The position numbers and the translations under genes are program-made. Below, piece after piece: positions 48,488-58,400 of a DNA stretch of 64,000 bases; position 1 is the first letter of the stretch; each line of letters begins with the position of its first letter. The notes below the pieces were generated by a model. That model saw only the letters and a program-made list of their open reading frames with translations. It did not search any database and was not told the DNA's origin. This DNA comes from Microbacterium lacticum (GTDB taxonomy: Bacteria > Actinomycetota > Actinomycetes > Actinomycetales > Microbacteriaceae), in assembly GCF_006716815.1 (NCBI RefSeq), contig NZ_VFPS01000002.1, positions 310,001-374,000 of the forward strand, read 5' to 3'.

Positions 48488-49600
48488 GTGCCCCTGCCAC
48501 CTCTGGTCGAGCCTGTCGCCGCACTGAGCGACGCCGAGCGCGCGCGCACCGCGCGGCACGCCTCGCTGCGGGGGCTCGGCGAGACGGGCCAACGCCGCCT
48601 GGCCGCGGCGCACGTGGCGGTGATCGGCGCGGGCGGGCTCGGATCTCCGGTCATCCTCGCGCTGTCGGCCGCCGGGGTCGGGACGCTCACCGTCATCGAC
48701 GACGACGTCGTGGATGCCTCGAACCTGCAGCGCCAGGTGCTGCACCGCCACGCCGACGTCGGGGCCGACAAGGTCGCCTCCGCCGTCCGCGCCGCCGCCG
48801 GCCTCTCCCCCGAGACGACCGTGATCGCGGTGCGCGAGCGCCTGACGGCAGACAACGCGCAGCGCCTGCTCGCCGGTGCCGACATCGTCGTGGACGGCAG
48901 CGACAGTTTCGCGACCCGCGGCCTCGTCGCGGCCGCGACCGAAGCGCTCGGCGTGCCGCTCGTGTGGGGCGTGCTGCAGGAGTTCCACGCCCAGGTGACG
49001 GTGTTCTGGAGCGCGCCGCCCGAAGGTGTGCCGGCGGTGCGCCTGTCGGATCTCCACCCGCCGGATGCCGTCGGCGAACCGCCCTCGTGCGCCGTCGTCG
49101 GGGTGCTCGGCGCCCTGTGCCTGCAGGTCGGCGGGCTCATGGCGATCGAGACGATCAAGCTCATCGCGGGGCTCGGCGAACCGCTGCTGGGCCGCGTCGT
49201 CGTGATCGATGCGCTCAGCGGCACCCAGCGTGAGGTGCCACTCGCAGCGGCGGATGCCGCGCCCGTCACCGCTGCGCCGATGGCAGCCGCCGCCCCACCC
49301 GAGATCGCCGAACTGACGGCGGGCGAGATGCTCGCCGCGCAGGAGGCCGGGGCGACCCTGCTTGACGTGCGCGAACCGTGGGAGACCGAGTCGGGCATCG
49401 TTGCGGGGTCGGTCGTGATCCCGCTCGGCGACTTCCTCGACGACCCGGGCCTGCTCGACGAGCACCGCGACGACGACGGGCCCGTCGTCGTCATCTGCGC
49501 GCACGGCATCCGTGCCCGCACCGCGGCAGAGGTGCTGCAGACCCGCGGCATCGACGCGTCGATCCTCACCGGCGGCCTGGCGCGATGGCAGCGCGCATGA
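48488..49600 (+). CDS. moeB: MoeB/ThiF adenylyltransferase with rhodanese domain
   Basis: 370 residues from GTG 48488. E1-like domain: 'HVAVIGAGGLGSPVILALSA', 'DDDVVDASNLQRQVLHR', 'IVVDGSDSFATR'. The two CxxC zinc pairs of E. coli MoeB are not seen. A C-terminal rhodanese domain (about 275-370) carries 'VVVICAHGIRARTAAEVL' with an active-site Cys. It activates the C-terminus of MoaD and, through the rhodanese, may pass sulfur. It diverges from the mod run and starts moeB-moeA-moaC-mobA-(DUF6457)-moaD; its stop overlaps moeA as ATGA. Confidence 0.92.
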   Translation: MPLPPLVEPVAALSDAERARTARHASLRGLGETGQRRLAAAHVAVIGAGGLGSPVILALSAAGVGTLTVIDDDVVDASNLQRQVLHRHADVGADKVASAVRAAAGLSPETTVIAVRERLTADNAQRLLAGADIVVDGSDSFATRGLVAAATEALGVPLVWGVLQEFHAQVTVFWSAPPEGVPAVRLSDLHPPDAVGEPPSCAVVGVLGALCLQVGGLMAIETIKLIAGLGEPLLGRVVVIDALSGTQREVPLAAADAAPVTAAPMAAAAPPEIAELTAGEMLAAQEAGATLLDVREPWETESGIVAGSVVIPLGDFLDDPGLLDEHRDDDGPVVVICAHGIRARTAAEVLQTRGIDASILTGGLARWQRA

Positions 49601-50850
49601 GCGGGCACCGCACCGTCGAAGAGCACCTGGGCGACGTGCTCGCGGCGGTGCACCCGCTGCCCGTCGAGACGCGCGCCGTCGCGGACGCGCGCGGGATGAC
49701 CGTGCGCGAGACGGCACGCGCCACCGTCGACATCCCCGTGTTCGACAACTCCGCGATGGATGGGTTCGCCGTCCGTCACGCCGATGTCGCGGATGCCTCG
49801 GCAGACCACCCCGTCACGCTGCGCGTCGTCGCCGACATCCCCGCCGGCAGCGACGCCGACCCGATCCTGGCCCCCGGCGAGGCCGCACGCATCATGACGG
49901 GCTCGCCCGTCCCGGCCGACGCCGACGCGATCGTCCCGTTCGAAGACACCGTCGGCGGCCTCGCCGACTCGCTGACCCAGACGACCGTGCTGCGGGCGCC
50001 GCGCCCGGCCGCGCACATCCGCCGCGCGGGCGAAGACCTGCGCGCGGGCGATCCGGTGCTCGGCCCGGGCACCCTGCTCGGGCCGCTGCAGCTGGGCGCG
50101 ATCGCCGCCGCGGGCATCACGGACGTCGTCGTCTCCCGCCGCCCGCGCGTTGCGATCGTCTCGACCGGCAGCGAACTCGTCGAGGCCGGCGCGCCCCTGC
50201 GCCGCGGACAGATCCCCGAGTCCAACAGCGTGCTGCTGGCGGCGATGGCCGAAGCCGCCGGTGCCGAGGTCGACGGCCGCACGAGCGTCGACGACGAAGG
50301 TGGCGCGCTGCGCGATGTCGTCGACGCGTGCGCCGCGGCATCCGTCGACGTCATCGTGTTCTCGGGCGGGGTCAGCGCGGGTGCGTTCGAAGTCGTCCGC
50401 AACGAACTTTCGGCGACGATGACATTCTCGCGCGTGGGCATGCAGCCGGGCAAACCGCAGGGATTCGGTGTGCTGCCGGTCGCCGACGGGCACTCGGCGC
50501 TGCTGTTCGGCCTGCCTGGAAACCCGGTGAGCGCCGCGATCTCGTTCGAGGTGTTCGTCCGGCCCGCGCTCCTCGCACTGCAGGGGCGCACGGCGATCCA
50601 CCGGCCGGTGCTGCGCCTGCCGGCATCCGTCGCGTGGCGCACGCCGCCCGGTCGGCGCCAGTATCTTCCCGCCGTCGTCGACACGGACGCGGCGTGGTCG
50701 GTGCGCCCCGCCACCGCCGGCGGGTCCGGTTCGCACCTCGCCGGCGGGCTCGGTCAGGCTCGGGCCGTCGCGATCGTCCCCGCCGAGGTCGATGCCGTCG
50801 CGGTCGGCGATGAGGTCGACGTGTGGCTGCTGGAAGGATGGGACGCATGA
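49597..50850 (+). CDS. moeA: Molybdopterin molybdenumtransferase
   Basis: 417 residues from ATG 49597 (ATGA overlap). MoeA signatures: '[18 protein letters not shown]', '[20 protein letters not shown]', '[14 protein letters not shown]', '[12 protein letters not shown]', '[10 protein letters not shown]', '[18 protein letters not shown]'. It inserts molybdate into adenylylated molybdopterin. The stop overlaps moaC. Confidence 0.96.
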   Translation: MSGHRTVEEHLGDVLAAVHPLPVETRAVADARGMTVRETARATVDIPVFDNSAMDGFAVRHADVADASADHPVTLRVVADIPAGSDADPILAPGEAARIMTGSPVPADADAIVPFEDTVGGLADSLTQTTVLRAPRPAAHIRRAGEDLRAGDPVLGPGTLLGPLQLGAIAAAGITDVVVSRRPRVAIVSTGSELVEAGAPLRRGQIPESNSVLLAAMAEAAGAEVDGRTSVDDEGGALRDVVDACAAASVDVIVFSGGVSAGAFEVVRNELSATMTFSRVGMQPGKPQGFGVLPVADGHSALLFGLPGNPVSAAISFEVFVRPALLALQGRTAIHRPVLRLPASVAWRTPPGRRQYLPAVVDTDAAWSVRPATAGGSGSHLAGGLGQARAVAIVPAEVDAVAVGDEVDVWLLEGWDA

Positions 50851-51326
50851 GCTTCACGCACCTGGATGCCGCAGGTCACGCCCGCATGGTCGACGTGACC
50901 GACAAGCAGCCGACGGTCCGCGCGGCGACCGCGCGCGGGTTCGTGCGGTGCGCCCCGCACGTCGTCGCGGCGCTGCGCGACGGGTCGGTGCCCAAGGGCG
51001 ATGTGCTCGCCGTGGCGCGCATCTCGGGCATCCAGGCGGCCAAGCGCACCCCCGAACTGCTGCCGCTCGCGCACGTCATCGGCGTGCACGGCTGCACCGT
51101 CGACCTCGAGATCGCAGATGAGGGCGTCGAGATCACGGCGACCGTCCGCACGGCCGACCGCACGGGCGTCGAGATGGAGGCGCTGACATCGGTCTCGGTC
51201 GCCGCCCTCGCGATCGTCGACATGGTCAAGGCGCTCGACAAGGGCACGTCGATCGAGAACGTGCGCCTCATCGCCAAGACCGGCGGCAAGAGCGGCGACT
51301 GGGTGCGGGAGGGCGCCGAGCAGTGA
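50847..51326 (+). CDS. moaC: Cyclic pyranopterin monophosphate synthase
   Basis: 159 residues from ATG 50847 (ATGA overlap). '[19 protein letters not shown]' at the start; '[20 protein letters not shown]' and '[20 protein letters not shown]' and '[16 protein letters not shown]' follow the MoaC family, with catalytic Lys and Asp in 'DMVKALDKG'. It converts 3',8-cH2GTP to cPMP, after MoaA. The stop overlaps mobA. Confidence 0.95.
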   Translation: MSFTHLDAAGHARMVDVTDKQPTVRAATARGFVRCAPHVVAALRDGSVPKGDVLAVARISGIQAAKRTPELLPLAHVIGVHGCTVDLEIADEGVEITATVRTADRTGVEMEALTSVSVAALAIVDMVKALDKGTSIENVRLIAKTGGKSGDWVREGAEQ

Positions 51327-51907
51327 CCGGCGCGATCCTGCTGGCGGGTGGCCGCGCGTCGCGTGTCGGCGGAGCCGACAAGACGCTGTTCGCCCTCGCC
51401 GGTACGACGCTGCTGCAGCGCGCCGTCGACGCCGTCGCGGGCGCCGACCCGATCACGGTCGTCGGCGACCCGGTGCCCGGTGTCGCGGGCGTCGCGTGGG
51501 CGAGGGAAGACCCCCCATTCGGCGGACCCGCCGCCGCCGCCGTCGCCGCACTCGCGACCTGGAGTGAAGACCCCGAGTGGACGTACCTGCTCGCGTGCGA
51601 TCTGCCCGAAGCCGTCGCCGCGGCATCCCGCCTCGCTGACGCACGCCCCCTACTGCCCCGCGAGACCGACGGCGTGTGCCTGTCGGCGGCAGACAGTCGC
51701 CCGCAGTGGCTCATCGGCCTGTACCGCACGGCGGCTCTCCGCCGCGGTGCCGACGCGCTGCCGAACAAGGGGCAGGATGCCTCGATGCGCGCGCTGCTCG
51801 ATGACGCGGCGATAGCCGTGATCGCAGCCCCCGACCCCGAGACGCAGGACGTGGACACGTGGGAGGATCTCTCCCAGGCCCGCGCCCGACTGGAGGAGAC
51901 ACGATGA
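51323..51907 (+). CDS. mobA: Molybdenum cofactor guanylyltransferase-like protein
   Basis: 194 residues from GTG 51323. Nucleotidyltransferase N-terminus '[20 protein letters not shown]' (LAGGxSxRxGxxK), '[16 protein letters not shown]', and metal-binding '[10 protein letters not shown]'. It attaches GMP to Mo-molybdopterin to give the guanine dinucleotide form needed by NarG. CTP-using relatives (MocA) cannot be excluded, but the neighbourhood with a NarG-type enzyme favours MobA. Confidence 0.88.
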   Translation: MTGAILLAGGRASRVGGADKTLFALAGTTLLQRAVDAVAGADPITVVGDPVPGVAGVAWAREDPPFGGPAAAAVAALATWSEDPEWTYLLACDLPEAVAAASRLADARPLLPRETDGVCLSAADSRPQWLIGLYRTAALRRGADALPNKGQDASMRALLDDAAIAVIAAPDPETQDVDTWEDLSQARARLEETR

Positions 51908-52194
51908 GCGACAGCTCCCGCACCCTGCCGCCCGAGGCGCTCGACGAGTGGGCCGCCGCCCTGCGCGAGCGGTTCGGCCTGGCATCCGAAGATCTGCCGA
52001 TCCCGCTGATCCTCGACCTCGCGCGCGACGTCGCGCACGATGTCGCCCGACCGGCCGCGCCGTTCAGCGCGTTCGTCGCAGGCCTGGTCGCGGGGCGCGC
52101 AGGCGGCACTCCCGCCGACGCCGAGGCAGCCGTCGCCGCCGTCGTCGAGCTTGCCGCGCAGTGGGCGCAGCGGTCTGCCGAGGACGCGACCTGA
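51904..52194 (+). CDS. DUF6457 domain protein
   Basis: 96 residues from ATG 51904 (ATGA overlap with mobA). All-helical: 'EALDEWAAALRERFGLASED', 'IPLILDLARDVAHDVARPAA', 'FSAFVAGLVAGRAGG'. Small proteins of this type are often next to Moco genes in Actinobacteria. Its stop overlaps moaD (TGATG), which ties it to cofactor synthesis, but the function is unknown. Confidence 0.8.
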   Translation: MSDSSRTLPPEALDEWAAALRERFGLASEDLPIPLILDLARDVAHDVARPAAPFSAFVAGLVAGRAGGTPADAEAAVAAVVELAAQWAQRSAEDAT

Positions 52195-52427
52195 TGGCCC
52201 GCGTGCGCTATTTCGCCGCCGCGGAGGAGTTCGCCGGCCGCGCCGAAGAGCACCGCGTCGAACCCGATGTCGCGACCTTGCGCCGCGCGCTGACGGCGGA
52301 GTACCCGGCGCTCGGGCGCATCCTCACGCGATGCGCCGTGCTCGTCGGCGGCCGCCGCGTCGGCGATGACACGGTGCTGGCAATCGACGCGACCGTCGAC
52401 GTGCTGCCGCCGTTCGCGGGCGGCTGA
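52194..52427 (+). CDS. moaD: Molybdopterin synthase small subunit
   Basis: 77 residues from ATG 52194. Beta-grasp fold with 'VRYFAAAEEFAGRAEEHRVE', 'VLVGGRRVGDDTVL' and the C-terminal 'DVLPPFAGG' ending in the Gly-Gly that becomes the thiocarboxylate. Sulfur donor to molybdopterin with MoaE. It ends the plus-strand run; moaE is convergent, 12 bp away. Confidence 0.94.
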   Translation: MARVRYFAAAEEFAGRAEEHRVEPDVATLRRALTAEYPALGRILTRCAVLVGGRRVGDDTVLAIDATVDVLPPFAGG

Positions 52428-52439
52428 GCGGGCGACCCG

Positions 52440-52868
52440 TTACCCGCCGATGCCCTTCCAGGTCGCGGCGCCGTCGTCGGTGAGCTGACGCTTCCACACC
52501 GGAAGCTCGCGCTTGATCGCCTCGATGATCTCGCGACAGATTGTGAACGCCTCATCTCGGTGCGGCGTCGCGACGGCGATCACCACCGCGGCATCTCCGA
52601 CCTCGAGGCGCCCGATGCGATGGCTCACGGCGACCGCGGCGCGGCGCGTCGAGATCGCGGCGAGGGCGATGTCGTGCAGCGTCGCCTCGGCATCGGGGTG
52701 GGCGGAGTACTCGAGCGCGACGACGGTGCCCGCAGCCTCCGGGTCGTGATCGCGGACGGTGCCGACGAAGGATGCCACGGCACCCATTGCGCGGTCTTCG
52801 ACGGCGGCGAGGTGCGCCGCGATGTCGAGTGGGGTGTCGCTGATCCGGGCGATGCGTATCGCGGTCAT
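52440..52868 (-). CDS. moaE: Molybdopterin synthase large subunit
   Basis: 142 residues from ATG 52868, overlapping the stop of moaB/mog as ATGA. 'GAVASFVGTVRDHDPEAAGT', 'ALEYSAHPDAEATLHDIA', 'VSHRIGRLEVGDAAVVIAVA', 'PHRDEAFTICREIIEAIKRE', 'PVWKRQLTDDGAATW' (catalytic Lys region). It converts cPMP to molybdopterin with MoaD. Confidence 0.95.
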   Translation of the reverse strand: MTAIRIARISDTPLDIAAHLAAVEDRAMGAVASFVGTVRDHDPEAAGTVVALEYSAHPDAEATLHDIALAAISTRRAAVAVSHRIGRLEVGDAAVVIAVATPHRDEAFTICREIIEAIKRELPVWKRQLTDDGAATWKGIGG

Positions 52869-53344
52869 GAGTGGTCTCCTCCCTGGAGTTGGTCGAGGAC
52901 GTGCGCCGCGACGGCCAGGATCACGGGCATCCCGTCGGCGACGGCGGCGGGCGACCCGGGCAGGTTGACGACGAGGGCGTCTCCCACGACACCGGCAAGG
53001 CCCCGCGACAGCATGCCGGCAGGCTTCGCGGCGGCGCCGAGCCGGCGCAGCTCTTCCGCGATCCCCGGAACGAGGCGCTCGAGCACGCGCGCCGTGCCTT
53101 CGGGAGTCTGATCACGCGGCGACAGGCCCGTGCCACCCGTCGTCACGATCAGGCGTGCCCCTGCGGCGAGCGCCGCCTGCAGCGCACTCTGCACGGCATC
53201 CGCCCCGTCCGGCGTGACGACCGGTTCGGCGCAGTCGAAGCCCGCATCACGCAGCGCCGCGACCGCGATGGGGCCCGCCGCATCGGCACGGATGCCCGCG
53301 GCAGAGCGGTCCGAGACGGTGATGACGGCGGCGGGGGTCGACAC
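52865..53344 (-). CDS. Molybdopterin adenylyltransferase (MoaB/Mog)
   Basis: 159 residues from GTG 53344. 'AAVITVSDRSAAGIRADAAG', 'LIVTTGGTGLSPRDQTPEGT' and 'LVVNLPGSPAAVADGMPVIL' are the MPT-binding signatures. It adenylylates molybdopterin so MoeA can insert Mo. MoaB and Mog cannot be told apart by eye. It is the first gene of a two-gene unit with moaE. Confidence 0.92.
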   Translation of the reverse strand: MSTPAAVITVSDRSAAGIRADAAGPIAVAALRDAGFDCAEPVVTPDGADAVQSALQAALAAGARLIVTTGGTGLSPRDQTPEGTARVLERLVPGIAEELRRLGAAAKPAGMLSRGLAGVVGDALVVNLPGSPAAVADGMPVILAVAAHVLDQLQGGDHS

Positions 53345-53416
53345 ATCGCCAGCCTACGCCGCGCCGACCAGGCCCCGTCCGGCCCCGGCACGGGAGAATC
53401 CGACGGATAATGAAGC

Positions 53417-54034
53417 ATGCCCCGCCCGATGCACGCCCACCGCGGACTGGCACAAGCCAGCCGCCTCGAGGTCGCGTACCTCGTGATGGAGCGTCCCGGC
53501 ATCTCGCTCGCCGAGCTCTCCGAAGAGACCGGCCTTCATGCGAACACCCTGCGTGACCACGTGCGCGTGCTGATCGCCGAGGGGATCATCCGCAGCGAGA
53601 CCGAGCGCCGGCCCACCCGCGGACGCCCGCCGGCCGTGTACTTCCCCGTGCGCGCGACGACCGACAACGAGATGGCGCAGCGCCGCGTCGACCAAGCGAA
53701 GCGCCACGGCGACCTGCTACGCCGCATCATGGCATCCGAAGCGCCCGAGCTCGATGAGGATGCCATGCACCAGCTCGACGCGCTCTACGAGCACCTCGAC
53801 GAGTTGGGGCTCGAACCCGATCTCGACGAGAAGAACCTCGAGGTCGCGCTGTCGCCGTGCCGGTTCCACACGCTCGTCGCCGAGCAAGGGCACGCCGTGT
53901 GCCGCGTGCACGAGGGCCTCATCCGCGACGTGCTCGACCGCGCCGAGGGCCCCCTCGAGGTCGACCGCCTGCTCCCCCTGGTGACCGACCACCAGTGCGA
54001 GCTGCTGTTGCGCCTGCGCCCCGCTGACGCCTGA
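53417..54034 (+). CDS. SufR-like HTH regulator next to narK
   Basis: 205 residues from ATG 53417. A paralogue of the protein at 35663: 'RLEVAYLVMERPGISLAELS', 'GLHANTLRDHVRVLIAEGII', 'PTRGRPPAVYFP', then a C-terminal domain with 'LSPCRFHTL', 'AVCRVHEGL' and 'TDHQCELLL'. It has three Cys where the cyd-linked paralogue has four; His in 'DHQC' could replace the missing ligand. Convergent with narK (14 bp gap). It probably regulates nar genes by redox or iron-sulfur sensing. Confidence 0.8.
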   Translation: MPRPMHAHRGLAQASRLEVAYLVMERPGISLAELSEETGLHANTLRDHVRVLIAEGIIRSETERRPTRGRPPAVYFPVRATTDNEMAQRRVDQAKRHGDLLRRIMASEAPELDEDAMHQLDALYEHLDELGLEPDLDEKNLEVALSPCRFHTLVAEQGHAVCRVHEGLIRDVLDRAEGPLEVDRLLPLVTDHQCELLLRLRPADA

Positions 54035-54048
54035 AGCGCGCCCCGCGC

Positions 54049-55275
54049 TTATTTCGCCGGTCGCGCGTCGCGCAGCATGCCGGCCACGACGAGCGCCGCA
54101 GCCCCGACGAGCACCAGCAGCCACAGGCCGAGCGCGTACGAGTTCGTCTCGGCGTGGTAGGTCGCACCCATCACGAGCGGCGGGAAGTAGCCACCCAGGC
54201 CCCCGGCCGCGGCGACGACACCCGTGACGGCGCCGACCTTGTCGGGCGGGGTGGACGGGCCGACCCACGCGAACACGGCGCCCATGCCGAGGCCCATGGC
54301 GAATGCCATCAAGAGGAACACGAACCCGGTGAGCACCCCCTCAGGTGGCTGCTGCCCGACGACGTACGCCGCCGCGACGATCCCGGCGAGAGACACCAGC
54401 GAGATGATCTTCGGCCCGAACTTGTCGGCGAGCACACCGCCGATCGGGCGGGCGATGACGGCGACCGCGGCGAACAGCGCCGTGCGCGTGCCGGCGCCGA
54501 CGGCATCCACGTCGTCCGGATAGATGGTCACCAGGTACTTCGGCAGGTACGTCGAGAACGCGACGAAGCCGCCGAAGACGATCGCGTAGAGGAACGACAT
54601 CTGCCACGTGACGGCGAGCTTGAGGGCGCCCTTCACCTTCGGCACGAGGGGCTGTCGGCTCGGCTGCCAGGCAGGCGATTCGCGCAGGAAGAACCAGACG
54701 AGTGCGGCCATGACGACGAGGACACCGGCGATCAGCAGATGGGTCGGAAAGTAGCCGATGCTCTGCGCGAGGCGCGGCGTGGCGAAGGCCGATACCGCCG
54801 TGCCGATCATGCCCATGCCGAAGATGCCGTTCGCGAAGCCGCGCCGCGCGGGCGGGAACCACGCGCTGGAGAAGGGGATGCCGACGGCGAAGATCGTGCC
54901 GGCGATGCCGAGCAGAAACCCCGCGACCACGAGCAGCCAGAAGCTGCCGATCGATCCGGCCAGCGCCACGAGCAGCACAGCGGGGACCGCCGCCAACAGG
55001 ACCCCCGTGAACATCTTCCGCCCGCCGAATCGGTCGGTGAGGGCGCCGACGACGATGCGGCCGAGCGCACCGACGAGGACGGGTGTCGCGAGCATGAGCG
55101 AGACCTGCCCCTGGTCGAGGCCCATCTTCTCCGCGTAGATGTTCTGCAGCGGAGCGATGGCCATCCAGGCCCAGAAGCCCGCTGTCGAGGCGAGCGTGGC
55201 CAGGATGACCTGGCCGAGCCCGCCTTTCAGGCGGGGATCGGCGGCCGGCGGCGCGTCGGGGACCTTCGTTGTCAC
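54049..55275 (-). CDS. narK: Nitrate/nitrite transporter (MFS)
   Basis: 408 residues from GTG 55275, chosen for TGGAG five bases upstream; GTG 55290 and 55326 are in-frame alternatives. Twelve membrane helices with the MFS/NNP signatures 'LGRIVVGALTDRFGGRKMF', 'FAVGIPFSSAWFPPARRGFANGIFGMG' (in parts; the NarK nitrate signature) and 'GLGGYFPPLVMG'. It brings nitrate in and/or carries nitrite out for NarGHI. Divergent from narG over a 192-bp spacer. Confidence 0.93.
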   Translation of the reverse strand: MTTKVPDAPPAADPRLKGGLGQVILATLASTAGFWAWMAIAPLQNIYAEKMGLDQGQVSLMLATPVLVGALGRIVVGALTDRFGGRKMFTGVLLAAVPAVLLVALAGSIGSFWLLVVAGFLLGIAGTIFAVGIPFSSAWFPPARRGFANGIFGMGMIGTAVSAFATPRLAQSIGYFPTHLLIAGVLVVMAALVWFFLRESPAWQPSRQPLVPKVKGALKLAVTWQMSFLYAIVFGGFVAFSTYLPKYLVTIYPDDVDAVGAGTRTALFAAVAVIARPIGGVLADKFGPKIISLVSLAGIVAAAYVVGQQPPEGVLTGFVFLLMAFAMGLGMGAVFAWVGPSTPPDKVGAVTGVVAAAGGLGGYFPPLVMGATYHAETNSYALGLWLLVLVGAAALVVAGMLRDARPAK

Positions 55276-55467
55276 GGCGACTCCAATCGTCACGCTCACG
55301 GTAGACCCACGAACAGGGCGCGCCACAGAGGTTCACCGTTGAAATTCACGCGGATCGCCGTGTCCCCATAGTGACCAACCTTCAGTCGCGATTAAATACG
55401 GTGAAGCACGCGCTCGCCCCGGGGATTTCTGTCGATACTGGGGTGACACCGGCAGCCAGGAGGACCG
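55276..55467. promoter_or_regulatory. Divergent narK-narG control region
   Basis: 192 bp with an AT-rich core ('gttgaaattcacg' about 55338-55350, 'gcgattaaatacggtg' about 55388-55403). GATACT (55434-55439) could be a -10 box for narG. AGGAGG (55458-55463) is the narG ribosome site. No FNR-type palindrome was recognised. Confidence 0.4.
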
Positions 55468-58400
55468 ATGACGCCCCAGATCCGCACGACTCCCGCGACG
55501 GACGGGCCGCTGGCCGACACCCTGCTGACGATGGGCAGGTTCCTGCGCCGCGGCGAGACGAGCCCCGATCTGCGGGCGGTCTTCCTCGAGGGTGGGCGCG
55601 GCGGCGACGTCTTCTACCGCGACCGCTGGGCGCACGACAAGGTCGTCCGTTCGACGCACGGCGTGAACTGCACGGGGTCGTGCTCGTGGAAGGTGTACGT
55701 CAAGGACGGCATCATCACGTGGGAGACGCAGCAGACCGACTACCCGTCCGTCGGCCCCGACTCGCCCGAGTACGAACCGCGCGGATGCCCCCGCGGCGCC
55801 GCGTTCAGTTGGTACACCTACTCCCCCACGCGCGTGCGGTATCCGTACATCCGCGACACGCTCGCCGAGCTGTACCGCGACGCCAAGCGCACGCATCCCG
55901 ACCCCGTCGACGCGTGGGCCTCGATCGTCGAGGATCCCGAGAAGTCGCGCGCCTACAAGAGCGCCCGCGGCAAGGGCGGCCTGCTGCGCACGACGTGGGA
56001 CGAGGCGATGGAGATTGCCGCCGCCGCACACGTGTACACCGTCAAGGAGTACGGCCCGGACCGGGTCGCCGGGTTCTCGCCGATCCCCGCGATGTCGATG
56101 GTCAGCCACGGTGCCGGGGCCCGGTTCCTGAACCTCGTCGGCGGCACGATCCTGTCCTTCTACGACTGGTACGCCGACCTCCCCGTCGCGAGCCCGCAGG
56201 TGTTCGGCGACCAGACCGACGTCCCCGAGTCCGCCGACTGGTGGAACGCCGGGTACCTCATGATGTGGGGCTCGAACGTACCCGTCACGCGCACGCCCGA
56301 CGCGCACTTCATGGCCGAGGCGCGCTACCGCGGCCAGAAGGTGGTCACGGTCTCACCCGACTACACCGACAACACGAAGTTCGCCGACGAGTGGGTCGCA
56401 CCGCACCCGGGCACCGACGCCGCGCTCGCGATGGCGATGGGTCACGTCATCCTCACGGAGTTCTTCGTGCAGCGCCGCACCGCGCCCTTCGAGGACTATA
56501 TGCGCCGCTTCAGCGACGCGCCCTACCTCGTCGCGCTCGAGGAGCACCCGTCGGGTCTGGTCCCCGGCAAGTTCCTCACCGCGAGCGACCTGGGCGGCGA
56601 GGATGCCGCCGTCCCGCGTGCCGACTTCAAGACCGTCCTGCTCGATCAGAACGGCACCCCCGTCGTTCCGAACGGGTCTCTCGGCCACCGCTTCACGCCC
56701 GAGGACGAGGGGCGGTGGAACCTCGACCTCGAGGGCGTCGTGCCGCCCCTGTCGCTGCTCGACCTCGACGACACGACCGAATCGGTCGAGATCGTCCTCC
56801 CCCGCTTCGACGTCACGCCCGGCGGCGAGGACGAGGCGCACGCCGGCGGGACGGGCACCGTCACCCGCGGCGTGCCCGTGCGCCGCGTCGCCGGCCGCCT
56901 CGTCACGACCGTGTTCGACCTGCTGCTCGCGCAGTACGGCGTCGCGCGCGACGGACTGCCGGGCCAGTGGCCGACCGGCTACGACGACCCGACCACGCCC
57001 GGCACGCCCGCGTGGCAGGAAGAGCTCACGAACGTGCCCGCGGCGCAGGCCGCGCGCATCGGCCGCGAGTTCGCCGACAACGCCGAGCGCTCGGGCGGCC
57101 GCTCGATGATCCTCATGGGAGCGGGCACCAACCACTGGTTCCACTCCGACACGATCTATCGCACGTTCCTGGCGCTGACGACGATGACCGGATGCCAGGG
57201 CGTCAACGGCGGCGGCTGGGCGCACTACGTGGGGCAGGAGAAGGTGCGCCCCATCACCGGCTACTCGCAGTACGCGACGGCCGCCGACTGGAACCGCCCG
57301 CCCCGGCAGAACATCGGCACGGCGTTCTGGTACCTCGCGAGTGACCAATGGCGCTACGACGGCCTGCCGGCATCCGCCCTGGCCTCTCCGCTCGCCCGCG
57401 GCCAGTTCGAGGACCGGACGACGGCGGACTGCCTCGTCGAGTCGGTCAAGCGGGGATGGATGCCTGCCTACCCGACCTTCTCGCGCAACCCGCTCGACCT
57501 GTGCGACGAGGCCGAGGCGGCCGGCAAAGAGCCCGCCGCGCACATCGTCGACGCCCTCACCGACGGGTCGCTGCACTACGCGGTCGAAGACCCCGACGCC
57601 CCGGAGAACTTCCCGCGCGTCATCTCCATCTGGCGAGCCAACGTGCTGGGCTCGTCGGGCAAGGGCAACGAGTACTTCCTCAAGCACCTGCTCGGCACCG
57701 ACTCGGCCGTCCGCGCGCCCGAGTCGCCCGAGGGGTCGCGCCCGCGGGACATGGTGTGGCACGAGAACGCACCCGAAGGCAAGCTCGACCTGCTGATGAC
57801 GGCGGACTTCCGCATGACCTCGACGACGCTGTTCAGCGACCTCGTGCTGCCGGCGGCGACCTGGTACGAGAAGTACGACCTGTCCTCGACCGACATGCAC
57901 CCCTTCATCCACGCGTTCACGCCGGCGATCAACCCGCCGTGGCAGACGCGCACCGACTTCGATCTGTTCGGGGCGCTCGCCGAGAAATTCAGCGAGTACG
58001 CGGCGGTGCACCTGGGCGTCCGCAAGGACGTCGTGGCCTCGCCGCTGCAGCACGACACCCCCGACGCCATGGCGACCCCGCACGGCACCGTCCCCGAGGA
58101 CGCGCCGCTCGTACCGGGCGTGACGATGGCCAAGCTCATCGTCGTCGAACGCGACTACCCCAACCTCTACGAGAGGTGGAAGTCCCTCGGCCCGCTGACG
58201 GCCAAGCTCGGCATGACGACGAAGGCGATCACGTACCACCCCGACCGCGAGATCGAGCAGCTGAAGCAGAAGAACGGCGTCGTGCAGTCGGGCCCGTACA
58301 CCGGCAGCGTGCTGCTGGACACCGACAAGAAGGCGTGCGAGATGATCCTCGCCTTCTCGGGGACGAGCAACGGCCGCCTCGCCGTGCAGGGCTTCCGCGA

